Assembly: GCA_937995755.1 (NCBI GenBank)
Contig: CALKJD010000035.1
Coordinates: 16,526 to 80,525 of the forward strand
Direction: 5' to 3'
DNA from: an uncultured Saprospiraceae bacterium
Lineage (GTDB): Bacteria; Bacteroidota; Bacteroidia; Chitinophagales; Saprospiraceae
DNA length: 64,000 nt
The notes below the pieces were generated by a model, which was not told where the DNA came from, ran no database searches, and worked only from the letters and a program-made list of their open reading frames with translations. This document shows positions 39,648 to 48,505 of the stretch, piece by piece; position 1 is the first letter of the stretch, and each line of letters begins with the position of its first letter. The translations under genes and the position numbers were made by a program.

Positions 39648-40182
39648 CTTCAGCTTTTTGCTTAATCTCGTCCATTGCCTCCACCGTCTTTTCCCAAAAA
39701 CCCATAAATAAAGGCTTTAGCTTTACAAATACATCTTGCGAATGACGCGGTAATGGTTCGAGCATGCTATAACTCACAGATTCCGTTTTAGTTTTCTCTT
39801 CAAGCAACTTTAAGTTATCTAAAAAGTAGAGACTAAGGCTTACTAGTAAAGCAAAAAAGGCCGCTTGTAGCGCTCCTCCTGCCAATTGATTGACAAAATT
39901 AAGGTTAATAGCCTTGAAAAATTTCTCAAGTTGCTTTCCTACAAACCTAACTAAAGCCATCACTATAATAAATGTGAGTACTATACCTACGATCATACTA
40001 ATAAATCGTTGGCCAGCAATGATGCTCTCTACAATATTGATAGTAAACCAACATAATTTTAATGTAGCTAGCACAGCCACAAGTACAGATGCAGTATCAA
40101 AAACAGTACGAATCAAACCTCTCTGATATCCTACATAAAACCCAAATGCTAAAATGATCGCTACTATTATATCTAAAATCAT
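39625..40182 (-). CDS. CvpA family membrane protein
   Basis: A 185-residue inner-membrane protein of the colicin V production (CvpA) family. It opens with the family hallmark ILDIIVAIILAFGFYVGYQRGLIRTVFDTAS (TM1 plus the G-x-x-RG motif) and has four hydrophobic segments (about 1-20, 28-50, 62-85 and 105-125) and an acidic C-terminal tail (EAMDEIKQKAEDAENKPN). Its precise molecular role is not settled in the family; links to envelope integrity are known in E. coli. It heads a two-gene operon with the hypothetical gene at 39033, diverging from the gene at 40323 across a 14-bp palindrome. Confidence 0.92.
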   Translation of the reverse strand: MILDIIVAIILAFGFYVGYQRGLIRTVFDTASVLVAVLATLKLCWFTINIVESIIAGQRFISMIVGIVLTFIIVMALVRFVGKQLEKFFKAINLNFVNQLAGGALQAAFFALLVSLSLYFLDNLKLLEEKTKTESVSYSMLEPLPRHSQDVFVKLKPLFMGFWEKTVEAMDEIKQKAEDAENKPN

Positions 40183-40209
40183 GATTTTCAGTTTATTAAA
40201 TGTAAATTT

Positions 40210-40223
40210 CTGTCATATGACAG
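40210..40223. promoter_or_regulatory. Perfect 14-bp palindrome, candidate operator
   Basis: CTGTCATATGACAG is a perfect palindrome between the divergent cvpA-like gene (start 40182) and the gene at 40323, 28 bp from the first and 100 bp from the second. It suits a dimeric regulator. The regulator is unknown. Confidence 0.4.
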
Positions 40224-40304
40224 CCTTACATCGTTAAATATTACCTATTCCGGTGTGATATTATCAAAAAAATAGGATTTATTCGTTGACATTGTATAAT
40301 TTCA

Positions 40305-40312
40305 TACTTTTG
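40305..40312 (+). promoter_or_regulatory. Candidate promoter, -7 box TACTTTTG with upstream TTG
   Basis: TACTTTTG fits TAnnTTTG and lies 10 bp before the ATG at 40323. A TTG in ATTCGTTGACA lies ~16 bp upstream and could be the -33 element, slightly closer than usual. The very short leader is the main doubt. Confidence 0.5.
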
Positions 40313-40322
40313 AAGTTCACTT

Positions 40323-40799
40323 ATGAGATATATTTTTACGTACATACTGGCAATAATGATGGCATTCGGTGCTATGGCGCAGTCCGATATTGATATATCA
40401 GCTAGGGCTTTTCTTATTGGCGAAAACGAAGAACACTTCGAAACCTTAGTTTCAGAGCACAGTGATCAATTGCTCAATGTCTGTAACAATAGTATGGACA
40501 AAGCTTATGAGTCATGGGTTTCATTACTCAAAGATCTTGAAGGTTTCTCTGATGATAGAAATTTTGATCTGAAAGGAACAAAGATCTGGATTAATGTATT
40601 TTGGAACGCTGACGGAAGTATTCGCAACATCGTTTATTATCCTAAACCGAACTCTAAAAACATGGATTTTGCCTTGCTATCTGATTTCTTATCAGATTTT
40701 GCATCCAGCTATCAGTTTACTTTGACCAATGAAAAGCCATTTTCTCATTACGGAAGTGCTTCATTCCCTACATTCTACTCATTCGCTCAAGACAAGTAG
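40323..40799 (+). CDS. Small secreted protein with TonB-C-like C-terminal region
   Basis: A 158-residue exported protein with a signal peptide (MRYIFTYILAIMMAFGAMAQ). The mature part (IWINVFWNADGSIRNIVYYPKPNSKNMDFALLSDFLSDFASSYQF) contains the strand-turn-strand pattern of TonB C-terminal-type domains used by many Bacteroidota periplasmic proteins, but this similarity is weak. The stop TAG overlaps the GTG start of the next gene by one base, so the two genes form a coupled pair with a surface lipoprotein. Confidence 0.6.
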   Translation: MRYIFTYILAIMMAFGAMAQSDIDISARAFLIGENEEHFETLVSEHSDQLLNVCNNSMDKAYESWVSLLKDLEGFSDDRNFDLKGTKIWINVFWNADGSIRNIVYYPKPNSKNMDFALLSDFLSDFASSYQFTLTNEKPFSHYGSASFPTFYSFAQDK

Positions 40800-41731
40800 T
40801 GATTCGTTTATTCCTTTCTGTTCTAATGATTGCATTGCTTTCCTCCTGTGGTAAAGACGCAACAGATATTGAATTTATTCAGATCAATACAAATACATCT
40901 CAAGACATCAGTGGCATAGACACTTACAACAATCAATTGCTAGCTGTTGGTGGAGAAGTTTTCAATCAAGGCGTATCCCTTATAGGCAAGGATTCAGTAT
41001 GGACTACTATAGATTCATTTTCAGATAAAAGGCTTTTTGGGATTGACTGTATTGAGCGAAACTGTATTGCAGTAGGAGAAAGCGGTTATTATTACTATTA
41101 CTCAGAAGAAGACGGATGGTCATTTGAAAGATTATCTGGTTGGGATTTTCAGAGATCAACATCCACTACTGTAAATCATACAGTTACCGTAAGTGGAAAA
41201 TCATTTGAAGGTGGATATATCTATCATATCACACCTTTACACGTTATGGACAATGTCGTAGCCATAGAGGCTCAATTGCAAGATGTAACCGCCGTAGATG
41301 ATAATACATTTGTAGCGGTGGGCTATGGTACCATACTAAGGTCCATAGATGGAGGATATACTTGGTCTATTATCAATCAAGAAGGAGATTTTTATCAGAG
41401 TGTCGATTTTATAGATCCAAGCAATGGCATAATAGTAGGTCAAGCTGGCAGCATACTACTGACTACAGATGGTGGACAATCTTGGGAAACCATAAAGCGA
41501 CCGTCTTCGATAAGCGCTAATAGAACACAGTTTCTGAGCGTCAAGTACATCAATGCCTCTACTTTATACATCGTCGGTGACAAAGGACTCTTATGGAGAA
41601 GTACCGATAGTGGACAATCTTGGGATGCACTCCAAGTTAACACGGATTCCAACCTAAACGATCTCGCCGAACAGGATGGCCGCTTGTATATTGTGGGTGA
41701 TGATGGATATATGGGAATGAGAAAATTATAA
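40799..41731 (+). CDS. Lipoprotein with YCF48/BNR-type beta-propeller
   Basis: A 310-residue lipoprotein (signal ending ALLSSC, Cys17). The GTG start overlaps the preceding stop by one base. The mature protein carries repeated Asp-box-like blades (ILRSIDGGYTWSII, LLTTDGGQSWETI, LWRSTDSGQSWDAL), spaced ~45-55 residues, as in the YCF48-like/photosystem II stability factor family, which folds as a beta-propeller. Bacteroidota members are usually surface or periplasmic with no photosynthesis role. The ligand is unknown. A neighbouring small secreted protein is co-translated. Confidence 0.82.
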   Translation: MIRLFLSVLMIALLSSCGKDATDIEFIQINTNTSQDISGIDTYNNQLLAVGGEVFNQGVSLIGKDSVWTTIDSFSDKRLFGIDCIERNCIAVGESGYYYYYSEEDGWSFERLSGWDFQRSTSTTVNHTVTVSGKSFEGGYIYHITPLHVMDNVVAIEAQLQDVTAVDDNTFVAVGYGTILRSIDGGYTWSIINQEGDFYQSVDFIDPSNGIIVGQAGSILLTTDGGQSWETIKRPSSISANRTQFLSVKYINASTLYIVGDKGLLWRSTDSGQSWDALQVNTDSNLNDLAEQDGRLYIVGDDGYMGMRKL

Positions 41732-41965
41732 GAAACAACTATCACCTAAAGATACTCCATTAGCTATAAAGCTTCAAGTTGTTAGCTTTGACCACTTCAA
41801 ATTACTCTTTTTTGTAATATATAATTCTTACTTTTACACGTTCTAGAATGCTATATGGCATAGCTATAAAGCACCGTAATCGATTAGACTTTCATCATAA
41901 AGGAATGAAAATCATAATCGTAACGTTAAGGACATGTAGATTAGGAAATAGAGAAAATAAGCGAG

Positions 41966-43900
41966 ATGGCAGAAGTAACTTACAACGAAGACAATATAAA
42001 ATCCTTAGACTGGAAAGAGCATATCCGTATGCGTCCAGGGATGTACATCGGTAAACTTGGTGATGGATCTTCTCAAGATGATGGTATATATATACTACTC
42101 AAAGAGATCATCGATAACTGTATCGATGAGTATGTAATGGGCCATGGTAAGAAGATCGATTTAGAAATAAAGGATGGAATCGTATCTGTAAGAGATTACG
42201 GTAGAGGTATTCCTCTGGGTAAGGTAGTCGATTGTGTAAGTAAGATTAATACTGGTGGTAAATATGATTCTAAAGCCTTCAAGAAATCTGTTGGTCTTAA
42301 CGGTGTCGGTACCAAAGCAGTCAATGCGCTTTCTGAAAGATTCTTAGTAAAAGCGGTAAGAGAAAATAAAGCTAAAGTTGCTGAATTTACTCAAGGTAAT
42401 TTAGAGAAAGAAAGCAAGATCATAAAAGCAAAAGAATTTAACGGTACTTATATTGAGTTTGAACCAGACCGTTCTATATTTAACAATTACAAGTATAGAT
42501 CTGAATACGTAGAGTCTCAGCTATGGAATTATGCATATCTTAATGCAGGGCTGAAAATCATATTTAACGGAAAGACGCTTTACTCAAAAAATGGACTTCT
42601 AGATCTACTAGAGAGAAAGACAGATACCGCAGTACTTCGCTACCCTATTATACACCTCAAAGGTGAAGATATAGAAATTGCCCTAACACACGGTCAGCAA
42701 TATGGAGAAGAGTATTACGCATTCGTCAATGGTCAGCACACTACACAAGGAGGTACGCACTTACAAGCTTATAGAGAAGCTATCGTAAAAACGATTAGAG
42801 ATTTTTATGGTAAGAACTTTGACAGTAAGGATATCCATACCTCTATTATAGGAGCGATTTCCGTCAGAGTAGAAGAGCCTGTGTTTGAGTCGCAAACTAA
42901 GACCAAATTAGGGTCACAGAATATAGGACCAGACGGACCCAGTGTAAAGGCTTTCGTATTGGACTTCATGAAAAAGGAACTTGATAACTTCCTACATCAA
43001 AATAAAGAAACTGCTGATGCACTTCTTAAGCGAATCCAACAATCAGAGCGTGAGCGTAAGGAAATTGCAGGTATCAAGAAACTAGCCAATCAACGCGCTA
43101 AAAAAGCGAACATTCACAATAAAAAACTTCGTGACTGTAGAGTACACAAAACCTCAAAAACGAGAAGTACTGATGAAAGTGTAAGATTAGCAAGTATGGT
43201 ATTCATTACCGAGGGAGACTCTGCGAGTGGATCCATTACTAAAGCGCGTAACGTACAGCACCAAGCAGTATTTTCGCTGAGAGGTAAGCCACTCAATTGC
43301 TACGGTATGACAAAGAAAGTTGTATACCAAAACGAAGAACTCAATCTACTCCAGCATGCACTAGATATAGAAGACGGAATAGAAAACTTAAGATACAATA
43401 ATGTCATCATAGCAACAGATGCCGATGTTGATGGTATGCACATTAGATTACTATTATTAACTTTCTTCTTACAGTTTTTTCCAGACCTAGTACGTGATGG
43501 ACACTTATACATCTTTAACACACCACTATTTCGTGTGAGGGATAAAAGCAAGACTTTCTATTGCTACGATGAGCAAGAAAAGCAAGATGCCATCAAAGCT
43601 TTGAGAGGTAAGCCAGAGATCACTCGATTTAAGGGACTCGGTGAGATCTCACCTTCTGAATTTGAAGATTTTATAGGTGATGATATTAAGCTTGAGCCAG
43701 TGATACTACAAGACAAAACCAACATAGAAGATGTACTATCGTACTATATGGGCAAAAACACACCAGACAGACAAAAATTCATCATTGAAAACCTTAAAGT
43801 TGAACTAGATCAAATTAAGGGTGATGAAGTAATAAATCTAGATGACGAGTTTGAACCTACTGTAAGTACGGAAGATATAGCCAAGAATGTAGTAAACTAA
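41966..43900 (+). CDS. parE: DNA topoisomerase IV subunit B (GyrB/ParE type II topoisomerase)
   Basis: A 644-residue ATPase subunit of type IIA topoisomerase, which decatenates or relaxes DNA with the parC product. The GHKL ATPase region is at ~25-215 ([66 protein letters not shown]), followed by the transducer ([15 protein letters not shown]). The TOPRIM region has [17 protein letters not shown] and [21 protein letters not shown], with the metal-binding DxD. Length fits ParE, as does the start [29 protein letters not shown]. parC is often adjacent but does not follow; proC does. Confidence 0.95.
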   Translation: MAEVTYNEDNIKSLDWKEHIRMRPGMYIGKLGDGSSQDDGIYILLKEIIDNCIDEYVMGHGKKIDLEIKDGIVSVRDYGRGIPLGKVVDCVSKINTGGKYDSKAFKKSVGLNGVGTKAVNALSERFLVKAVRENKAKVAEFTQGNLEKESKIIKAKEFNGTYIEFEPDRSIFNNYKYRSEYVESQLWNYAYLNAGLKIIFNGKTLYSKNGLLDLLERKTDTAVLRYPIIHLKGEDIEIALTHGQQYGEEYYAFVNGQHTTQGGTHLQAYREAIVKTIRDFYGKNFDSKDIHTSIIGAISVRVEEPVFESQTKTKLGSQNIGPDGPSVKAFVLDFMKKELDNFLHQNKETADALLKRIQQSERERKEIAGIKKLANQRAKKANIHNKKLRDCRVHKTSKTRSTDESVRLASMVFITEGDSASGSITKARNVQHQAVFSLRGKPLNCYGMTKKVVYQNEELNLLQHALDIEDGIENLRYNNVIIATDADVDGMHIRLLLLTFFLQFFPDLVRDGHLYIFNTPLFRVRDKSKTFYCYDEQEKQDAIKALRGKPEITRFKGLGEISPSEFEDFIGDDIKLEPVILQDKTNIEDVLSYYMGKNTPDRQKFIIENLKVELDQIKGDEVINLDDEFEPTVSTEDIAKNVVN

Positions 43901-43969
43901 CTACTGATATAGAGTTGATATCATCTGGTTTTAAGTAGACCCTAATCATTGAGTACAATAGAAAATATT

Positions 43970-44773
43970 ATGATGTTGAAAAATAAGAAAATAGCGATTA
44001 TCGGTTGTGGCAATTTGGGGTATTCAATTCTAAATGGCCTATTAGCAAAAAACACTATTCTTCCATCTAACATCACAGTTACTAAAAGAAATACAAAAAC
44101 ACTAGATCATTTAGTAGATAAGGAAATAGTTGTTACTAGTGATAATGCTAAGGCTATTCAAGAATCAGAAATACTAATAGTAGCACTCAAGCCCTATAAT
44201 ATCTTGGAAATATTAAAAGCGCTGAATACGCACTTTATACCTGGAAAGCATATTTTGGTTTCGTTAGCTACGGGTATCTCCTTAAGCCAAATCAAAGAAG
44301 CGATCCAAGTCTCGATTCCTGTATATCGAGCCATGCCCAATACTGCAGCAGATGTAGGTATGTCGATGACATGTATATCCACAAACAACTCAGATCACAA
44401 TTCAACAGAGCTTATTAAGGAATGTTTTAACTCTATCGGCGACACCATTATCATTGATGAGGATTTAATGGATTCAGCTACAGTCCTTGGAGCTTGCGGT
44501 ATAGCATATGTACTTAGATTTATCAGAGGTATGATACAAGGTGGTATAGAGATAGGTTTCGATGCTAAGACGGCCACCAAGATAGTAACTCAGACAGCTA
44601 AAGGTGCAGCAGAACTATTGATACAACGCAATCAGCACCCAGAGCACGAAATCGACAAGGTAACTACCCCAAAAGGGTGTACGATAGCAGGGCTAAATGA
44701 AATGGAACATAATGGATTTAGCTCAGCACTTATTAAAGGTATCGTTACTTCATTTGATAAGATTGAAAAGTAG
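43970..44773 (+). CDS. proC: Pyrroline-5-carboxylate reductase
   Basis: A ~267-residue NAD(P)H-dependent enzyme making L-proline from pyrroline-5-carboxylate. The Rossmann motif IAIIGCGNLGYSILNGLL is at the N terminus, VALKPYNILEIL and LVSLATGISL follow, and the C-terminal signature VTTPKGCTIAGLNEMEHNGF is clear. The frame opens at TTG (43949), but an ATG pair at 43970/43973 places the Rossmann motif where the family expects it, so the ATG is chosen. It lies 70 bp after parE, with no clear operon link. Confidence 0.94.
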   Translation: MMLKNKKIAIIGCGNLGYSILNGLLAKNTILPSNITVTKRNTKTLDHLVDKEIVVTSDNAKAIQESEILIVALKPYNILEILKALNTHFIPGKHILVSLATGISLSQIKEAIQVSIPVYRAMPNTAADVGMSMTCISTNNSDHNSTELIKECFNSIGDTIIIDEDLMDSATVLGACGIAYVLRFIRGMIQGGIEIGFDAKTATKIVTQTAKGAAELLIQRNQHPEHEIDKVTTPKGCTIAGLNEMEHNGFSSALIKGIVTSFDKIEK

Positions 44774-44917
44774 ATCATAATTTCCATATTCTACTTGCGT
44801 TATATCTCGATTGATGTAATTCCGTTCACTGACATCGTCATTATTCTTCCATAGCAATTCCTGTTTAGTTGACTATTATAACTTAGTTATATCGGCTTAG
44901 CATTCCCAAAAAGCAAT

Positions 44918-44925
44918 TACCTTTG
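44918..44925 (+). promoter_or_regulatory. Candidate -7 promoter element TACCTTTG
   Basis: TACCTTTG fits TAnnTTTG exactly and lies 28 bp before the first SH3-lipoprotein gene. No convincing -33 element. Confidence 0.5.
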
Positions 44926-44953
44926 TTCATTAAATAAATAAGTCCCCTTTTCT

Positions 44954-46087
44954 ATGAAAATTAGTTCTATAATATTTTTTGTAAGTATATGTATCACTGT
45001 GACTCTATGGACATCCTGCAAAGGCGATACTACTCCTGATAAACAGGAGATGGTGGATATCCAACCCGTCGCACAAAAAGAACAAGTCATCTACTACTCT
45101 ACTACTGTCGACAATCTCAGGGCGCGTGAGGGTGAATTAAAATCTTCGAAAGTGCTGGCCAAACTGCCTGAAGGAACTATAGTAAAATATCTTAACGAGA
45201 AATCAAACGATACTGAAACGATAACCTTAAGAGGAAAATCACATACTGAACCATATCGCAAAGTGCTAGTCAATGGCAGAGATGAAATGTGGGTCTATGG
45301 AGGTGGACTAGAGGTGTTTCATTCTGGAGATGATATTGATGATATATCTTCTATCAATAGTTTCAAAAATTTCATATCTAGCTTATCATCAAATGACATT
45401 TCAAATGGTAATGCCATACTTAAAAAACTAATGCAATTCAGCACGGATAACCCATCTACTAATGATGCTCTTTATTTTATGAGCAAAGAGTATATGGATA
45501 AACTCAGTTATCAACTTACACTTGACTTTGATAAGCAAGGAATATCTATGTCACCAGAGGACTACAAAGCAATCGTAGATCGAAACTATGATATGAACTC
45601 TAGTCGTATTGGAAAAGATGGCGAAAAAAATGGATTTCTCCTTACTGCATCAGAAGGTATGATTGGATATCAAACAGATCAATACGCTCTCGAAGGAGCA
45701 ATTGGTGGAATTTTTTCTCCAGAACTAAAAGAATATATTCGTCTGAAAAAGAATGAATACAAACACAGACTTTTTAGCGATGAAGCAATCTCTGGATCCA
45801 TGGAAAATCTAATGAATGATGCTATCGCATGGAGCAATTTTAAAGATAGATATCCTGACTTTGTTAAATCTAAAGAAGTGGACACTCAAGTCAATCACTT
45901 GAAAAATAGCTTATTCAATGGAACGAATAATTCTCCTGCATTTGACAATGAAACACTAATAGCTAAAAAAGAATTTAGGGATATATGGAATACAACTTTA
46001 GAAACTTACCCAAATGCACCATTCGCTAAAGAGCTCTATTCTCATATTCAAAGGCTAGAGAATAATGATTGGAAATTTTCAAAATAA
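44954..46087 (+). CDS. SH3-domain lipoprotein, first of a tandem pair
   Basis: A 377-residue lipoprotein. The signal ends at TLWTSC (Cys ~22). Residues ~50-120 form a bacterial SH3-like domain (TVDNLRAREGELKSSKVLAKLPEGTIVKYL ... YRKVLVNGRDEMWVYGGGLE), the type that often binds cell-wall peptides. The remaining ~250 residues are helical (LSYQLTLDFDKQ..., MIGYQTDQYALEGAIGGIFSPELKEYIRLKK), ending NTTLETYPNAPFAKELYSHIQRLENNDWKF. The next gene has the same layout, so the two are paralogues from a tandem duplication. I do not recognise a named family for the helical part. Envelope location is inferred from the lipobox. Confidence 0.82.
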   Translation: MKISSIIFFVSICITVTLWTSCKGDTTPDKQEMVDIQPVAQKEQVIYYSTTVDNLRAREGELKSSKVLAKLPEGTIVKYLNEKSNDTETITLRGKSHTEPYRKVLVNGRDEMWVYGGGLEVFHSGDDIDDISSINSFKNFISSLSSNDISNGNAILKKLMQFSTDNPSTNDALYFMSKEYMDKLSYQLTLDFDKQGISMSPEDYKAIVDRNYDMNSSRIGKDGEKNGFLLTASEGMIGYQTDQYALEGAIGGIFSPELKEYIRLKKNEYKHRLFSDEAISGSMENLMNDAIAWSNFKDRYPDFVKSKEVDTQVNHLKNSLFNGTNNSPAFDNETLIAKKEFRDIWNTTLETYPNAPFAKELYSHIQRLENNDWKFSK

Positions 46088-46131
46088 AAATCATTTAACT
46101 TCAAATCTGAACCACCAATTATTCTACATAT

Positions 46132-47292
46132 ATGAAACAGATCTACACATATATAATTATTGTAACAATAGCACTTTGCAGCTGCAATAATGATAACAAA
46201 AACAAGACTGACAGCAATGGATTCTCAACGAATCCTGTAGCCACTAACAAGAAGAATACAAAATTTACCCATAGATATTTTATCACTACTGAGGACATCG
46301 ATAGTAAAGTAGAGCCTATCAGAAATGGGGGAACTCAAGTGTCACTTAAAAAAAATACGGTAGTCAAACTGCTAAATGAATCTTCACAGTTTAGAGATAC
46401 CGTTACTGTAGGTAAGCGAAAACATATCGAACCTTATGAAAAAGTAAAAGTATTAACAACTGGAACAGAAACATGGGTATTTGCCGGAGCATTAAAATCT
46501 ATCTACACTGGAGAAAACGACATCACTGATCCTGAGAGCTTACAATCCTTCTCTAGAATGGTAGAAAGTCAAGATCCAGCGGAGTTATCTTCAGGAAAGA
46601 AAGTTATTGAAAAGCTGAAAGATTTAAAATCAGCAGATGTGACTACTAATGACGCAATGTTTTTCATGGCATATGATTACATTAATAGATTGGCAAGATC
46701 ATCTAAGGCGCATGGTGAATTAATAGCAAAGCATCCCTGGACGTTAGATGATTACAACGAAGTAATTACTGGCACTATGGATATGGACTATCATCCAATT
46801 GGAAAAATAATGCACGAAAGCGGATTAGCCTTAGAAGGAGCTCTAGGTGAGATACTTGTCAAAAGTGATATCAATGTTGTAGCAGATGCCATTGGCACTA
46901 ATATATCACCTGCTGTACAAGAGTATATAGATCTATTGAAGTTATCTGATAAATCTAAAATATTTGACAACGACAATATTATAGCTCCTCTCACATCGTT
47001 AGCTAACCAAGCTAATCTTTGGTCACAATTTGCAAAGGACTATCCAGAATTTGCTCATATCTCTAATGTAAAAATGAAAAGTGACAGATTTACTCAAGCA
47101 CTTCTGGGAGGCACTAAAAACACTTCTGCTTTTGACCATGCTAGTCGAGTAGCAAAGAAAGAATATAGAGAAATCTGGGACTACGTATTGAAACATTACG
47201 GAGACACACCTCTAGGTACAGAAGTCAAAAGTCATACTAAATGGCTGGAAGGACGAGATTGGAAATTTCCTATAGAAAAACACGTACACTAA
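46132..47292 (+). CDS. SH3-domain lipoprotein, second of a tandem pair
   Basis: A 386-residue paralogue of the preceding gene, 44 bp downstream. Signal and lipobox: IVTIALCSC. The SH3-like region (EDIDSKVEPIRNGGTQVSLKKNTVVKLLNE ... YEKVKVLTTGTETWVFAGALK) and the C-terminal helical domain (ALEGALGEI ... SPAVQEYIDLLKLSD ... AFDHASRVAKKEYREIWDYVLKHYGDTPLGTEVKSHTKWLEGRDWKF) align with the first copy along their whole length. Divergence is large, so the duplication is old. It lies 7 bp before tadA, so the pair and tadA/gamma-CA-like genes may share a transcript. Confidence 0.82.
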   Translation: MKQIYTYIIIVTIALCSCNNDNKNKTDSNGFSTNPVATNKKNTKFTHRYFITTEDIDSKVEPIRNGGTQVSLKKNTVVKLLNESSQFRDTVTVGKRKHIEPYEKVKVLTTGTETWVFAGALKSIYTGENDITDPESLQSFSRMVESQDPAELSSGKKVIEKLKDLKSADVTTNDAMFFMAYDYINRLARSSKAHGELIAKHPWTLDDYNEVITGTMDMDYHPIGKIMHESGLALEGALGEILVKSDINVVADAIGTNISPAVQEYIDLLKLSDKSKIFDNDNIIAPLTSLANQANLWSQFAKDYPEFAHISNVKMKSDRFTQALLGGTKNTSAFDHASRVAKKEYREIWDYVLKHYGDTPLGTEVKSHTKWLEGRDWKFPIEKHVH

Positions 47293-47299
47293 CAGCAAA

Positions 47300-47761
47300 A
47301 TGGGATTATCAGTACACAGCGACGCGCACTTCATGAAGCAAGCGCTAAAAGAAGCAGAGAAAGCATATGAAGCAGGAGAAATACCTGTAGGTGCAGTAAT
47401 CGTAAGTAATAATGTAATCATAGCTCGAGCACATAATCAAACTGAGATACTGACTGATGTAACTGCTCATGCAGAGATACTTGCTATTACTTCAGCAAGT
47501 GAACACTTAGGAAATAAATTTCTTGAAAAATGTACTTTGTTTGTTACTATGGAGCCATGTCCAATGTGTGCCGGCGCGCTCAATTGGGCACGAGTGAGTA
47601 GAATAGTATATGGAGCAGCAGATGACTCAAAAGGCTTCATGAGATTTGGCAAGGAAATGCTGCATCCTAAGACTACTTTAGAATATGGTGTGATGCATCA
47701 AGAATGTGAAGCGATCGTCAATAAATTTTTCACAGAACTACGAGAAAGAAAAGAACAATAA
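47300..47761 (+). CDS. tadA: tRNA adenosine(34) deaminase / nucleoside deaminase
   Basis: A 153-residue zinc deaminase that converts wobble adenosine 34 to inosine in tRNA-Arg. It contains the zinc motif HAE in DVTAHAEILAI and the PCPMCAG motif in MEPCPMCAGALNWARV, plus the N-terminal MKQALKEAEKAYEAGEIPVGAVIV. The family also includes guanine deaminase-like proteins, so the exact substrate is not fixed from sequence. The stop is 2 bp before the next start, showing a co-translated pair with the hexapeptide-repeat protein. Confidence 0.9.
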   Translation: MGLSVHSDAHFMKQALKEAEKAYEAGEIPVGAVIVSNNVIIARAHNQTEILTDVTAHAEILAITSASEHLGNKFLEKCTLFVTMEPCPMCAGALNWARVSRIVYGAADDSKGFMRFGKEMLHPKTTLEYGVMHQECEAIVNKFFTELRERKEQ

Positions 47762-47763
47762 TT

Positions 47764-48360
47764 ATGATATACGCATTCAAGGGATTCACTCCTGTAGTCC
47801 ATCCATCATCATATGTACATCCATTAGCCGCTGTAACTGGCAATGTCATCATAGGAAAGAATGTATATATCGGACCAGGAGCAGCCATCCGCGGAGATTG
47901 GGGAGGAATCGTCATCAAAGATGGATGTAATGTACAAGAGAACTGTACCATACATATGTTTCCTGGCGTAGAAGTAATACTAGAAGAATCTGCTCATGTG
48001 GGTCATGGAGCTATCATTCATGGAGCGCACCTTAAGGCTAATTGTATGATCGGCATGAATAGTGTGATCATGGATAGAGCAATAATAGGTGAAGGGAGCA
48101 TTGTTGGTGCCATGACATTTGTACCAGCAGATATGGAAATCCCTGATCGTAAAATAGCAGTAGGCAATCCAGCAAGAATCATTAAAGATGTGACAGACAA
48201 AATGCTGGCTTGGAAATCTAAAGGCACTCAACTTTACCAATCTCTACCTGCAGATATGCACAGTCACCTAGAAGAAACGGAGGCATTAACCGAAGTACCT
48301 AACGATAGACCAAATCAAGAAAAACTTTTTGAAGTTTGGAATGAAATTAAGTCCAAATAA
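47764..48360 (+). CDS. Gamma-carbonic anhydrase / PaaY-like hexapeptide-repeat protein
   Basis: A 198-residue left-handed beta-helix protein. Hexapeptide repeats run from ~20-150 (VIIGKNVYIGPGAAIRGDWGGIVIKDGCNVQENC). The His residues of a gamma-carbonic anhydrase zinc site are visible in CTIHMF and AHVGHGAIIHG. The C-terminal part (NPARIIKDVTDKMLAWKSKGTQLYQSL) matches the PaaY/acyltransferase-like subfamily. Function could be a carbonic anhydrase, a metal-binding thioesterase like PaaY or an acetyltransferase; sequence alone does not decide. Two bases after tadA. Confidence 0.88.
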   Translation: MIYAFKGFTPVVHPSSYVHPLAAVTGNVIIGKNVYIGPGAAIRGDWGGIVIKDGCNVQENCTIHMFPGVEVILEESAHVGHGAIIHGAHLKANCMIGMNSVIMDRAIIGEGSIVGAMTFVPADMEIPDRKIAVGNPARIIKDVTDKMLAWKSKGTQLYQSLPADMHSHLEETEALTEVPNDRPNQEKLFEVWNEIKSK

Positions 48361-48390
48361 TCTTTATACACGCTTGACGCTATTTACAAA

Positions 48391-48428
48391 AAAAGCGTAC
48401 ACCTTTATCGCTAAATAAGATGTACGCT
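48391..48428 (-). terminator. Rho-independent terminator of the CUB/T9SS gene
   Basis: On the minus strand AGCGTACA pairs with TGTACGCT (48421-48428 and 48394-48401) and is followed by a T-run. It lies ~80 bp after the minus-strand stop codon at 48506. Confidence 0.75.
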
Positions 48429-48505
48429 CTGGCTAAGTACAGCCATGTTTTCATACCATTGAAAATAAATTTTCACTTAAGTAAAGTGGTTTATCTTTAG
48501 GACTA

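Noticed and set aside
41761..41872. 12-bp direct repeat TAGCTATAAAGC exactly 100 bp apart upstream of parE
   Set aside because: A single short AT-rich match is expected by chance in sequence of this composition; no further support.
43949..43969. TTG start for proC
   Set aside because: The in-frame ATG pair at 43970/43973 places the Rossmann motif correctly; the TTG extension adds only a short low-information stretch.
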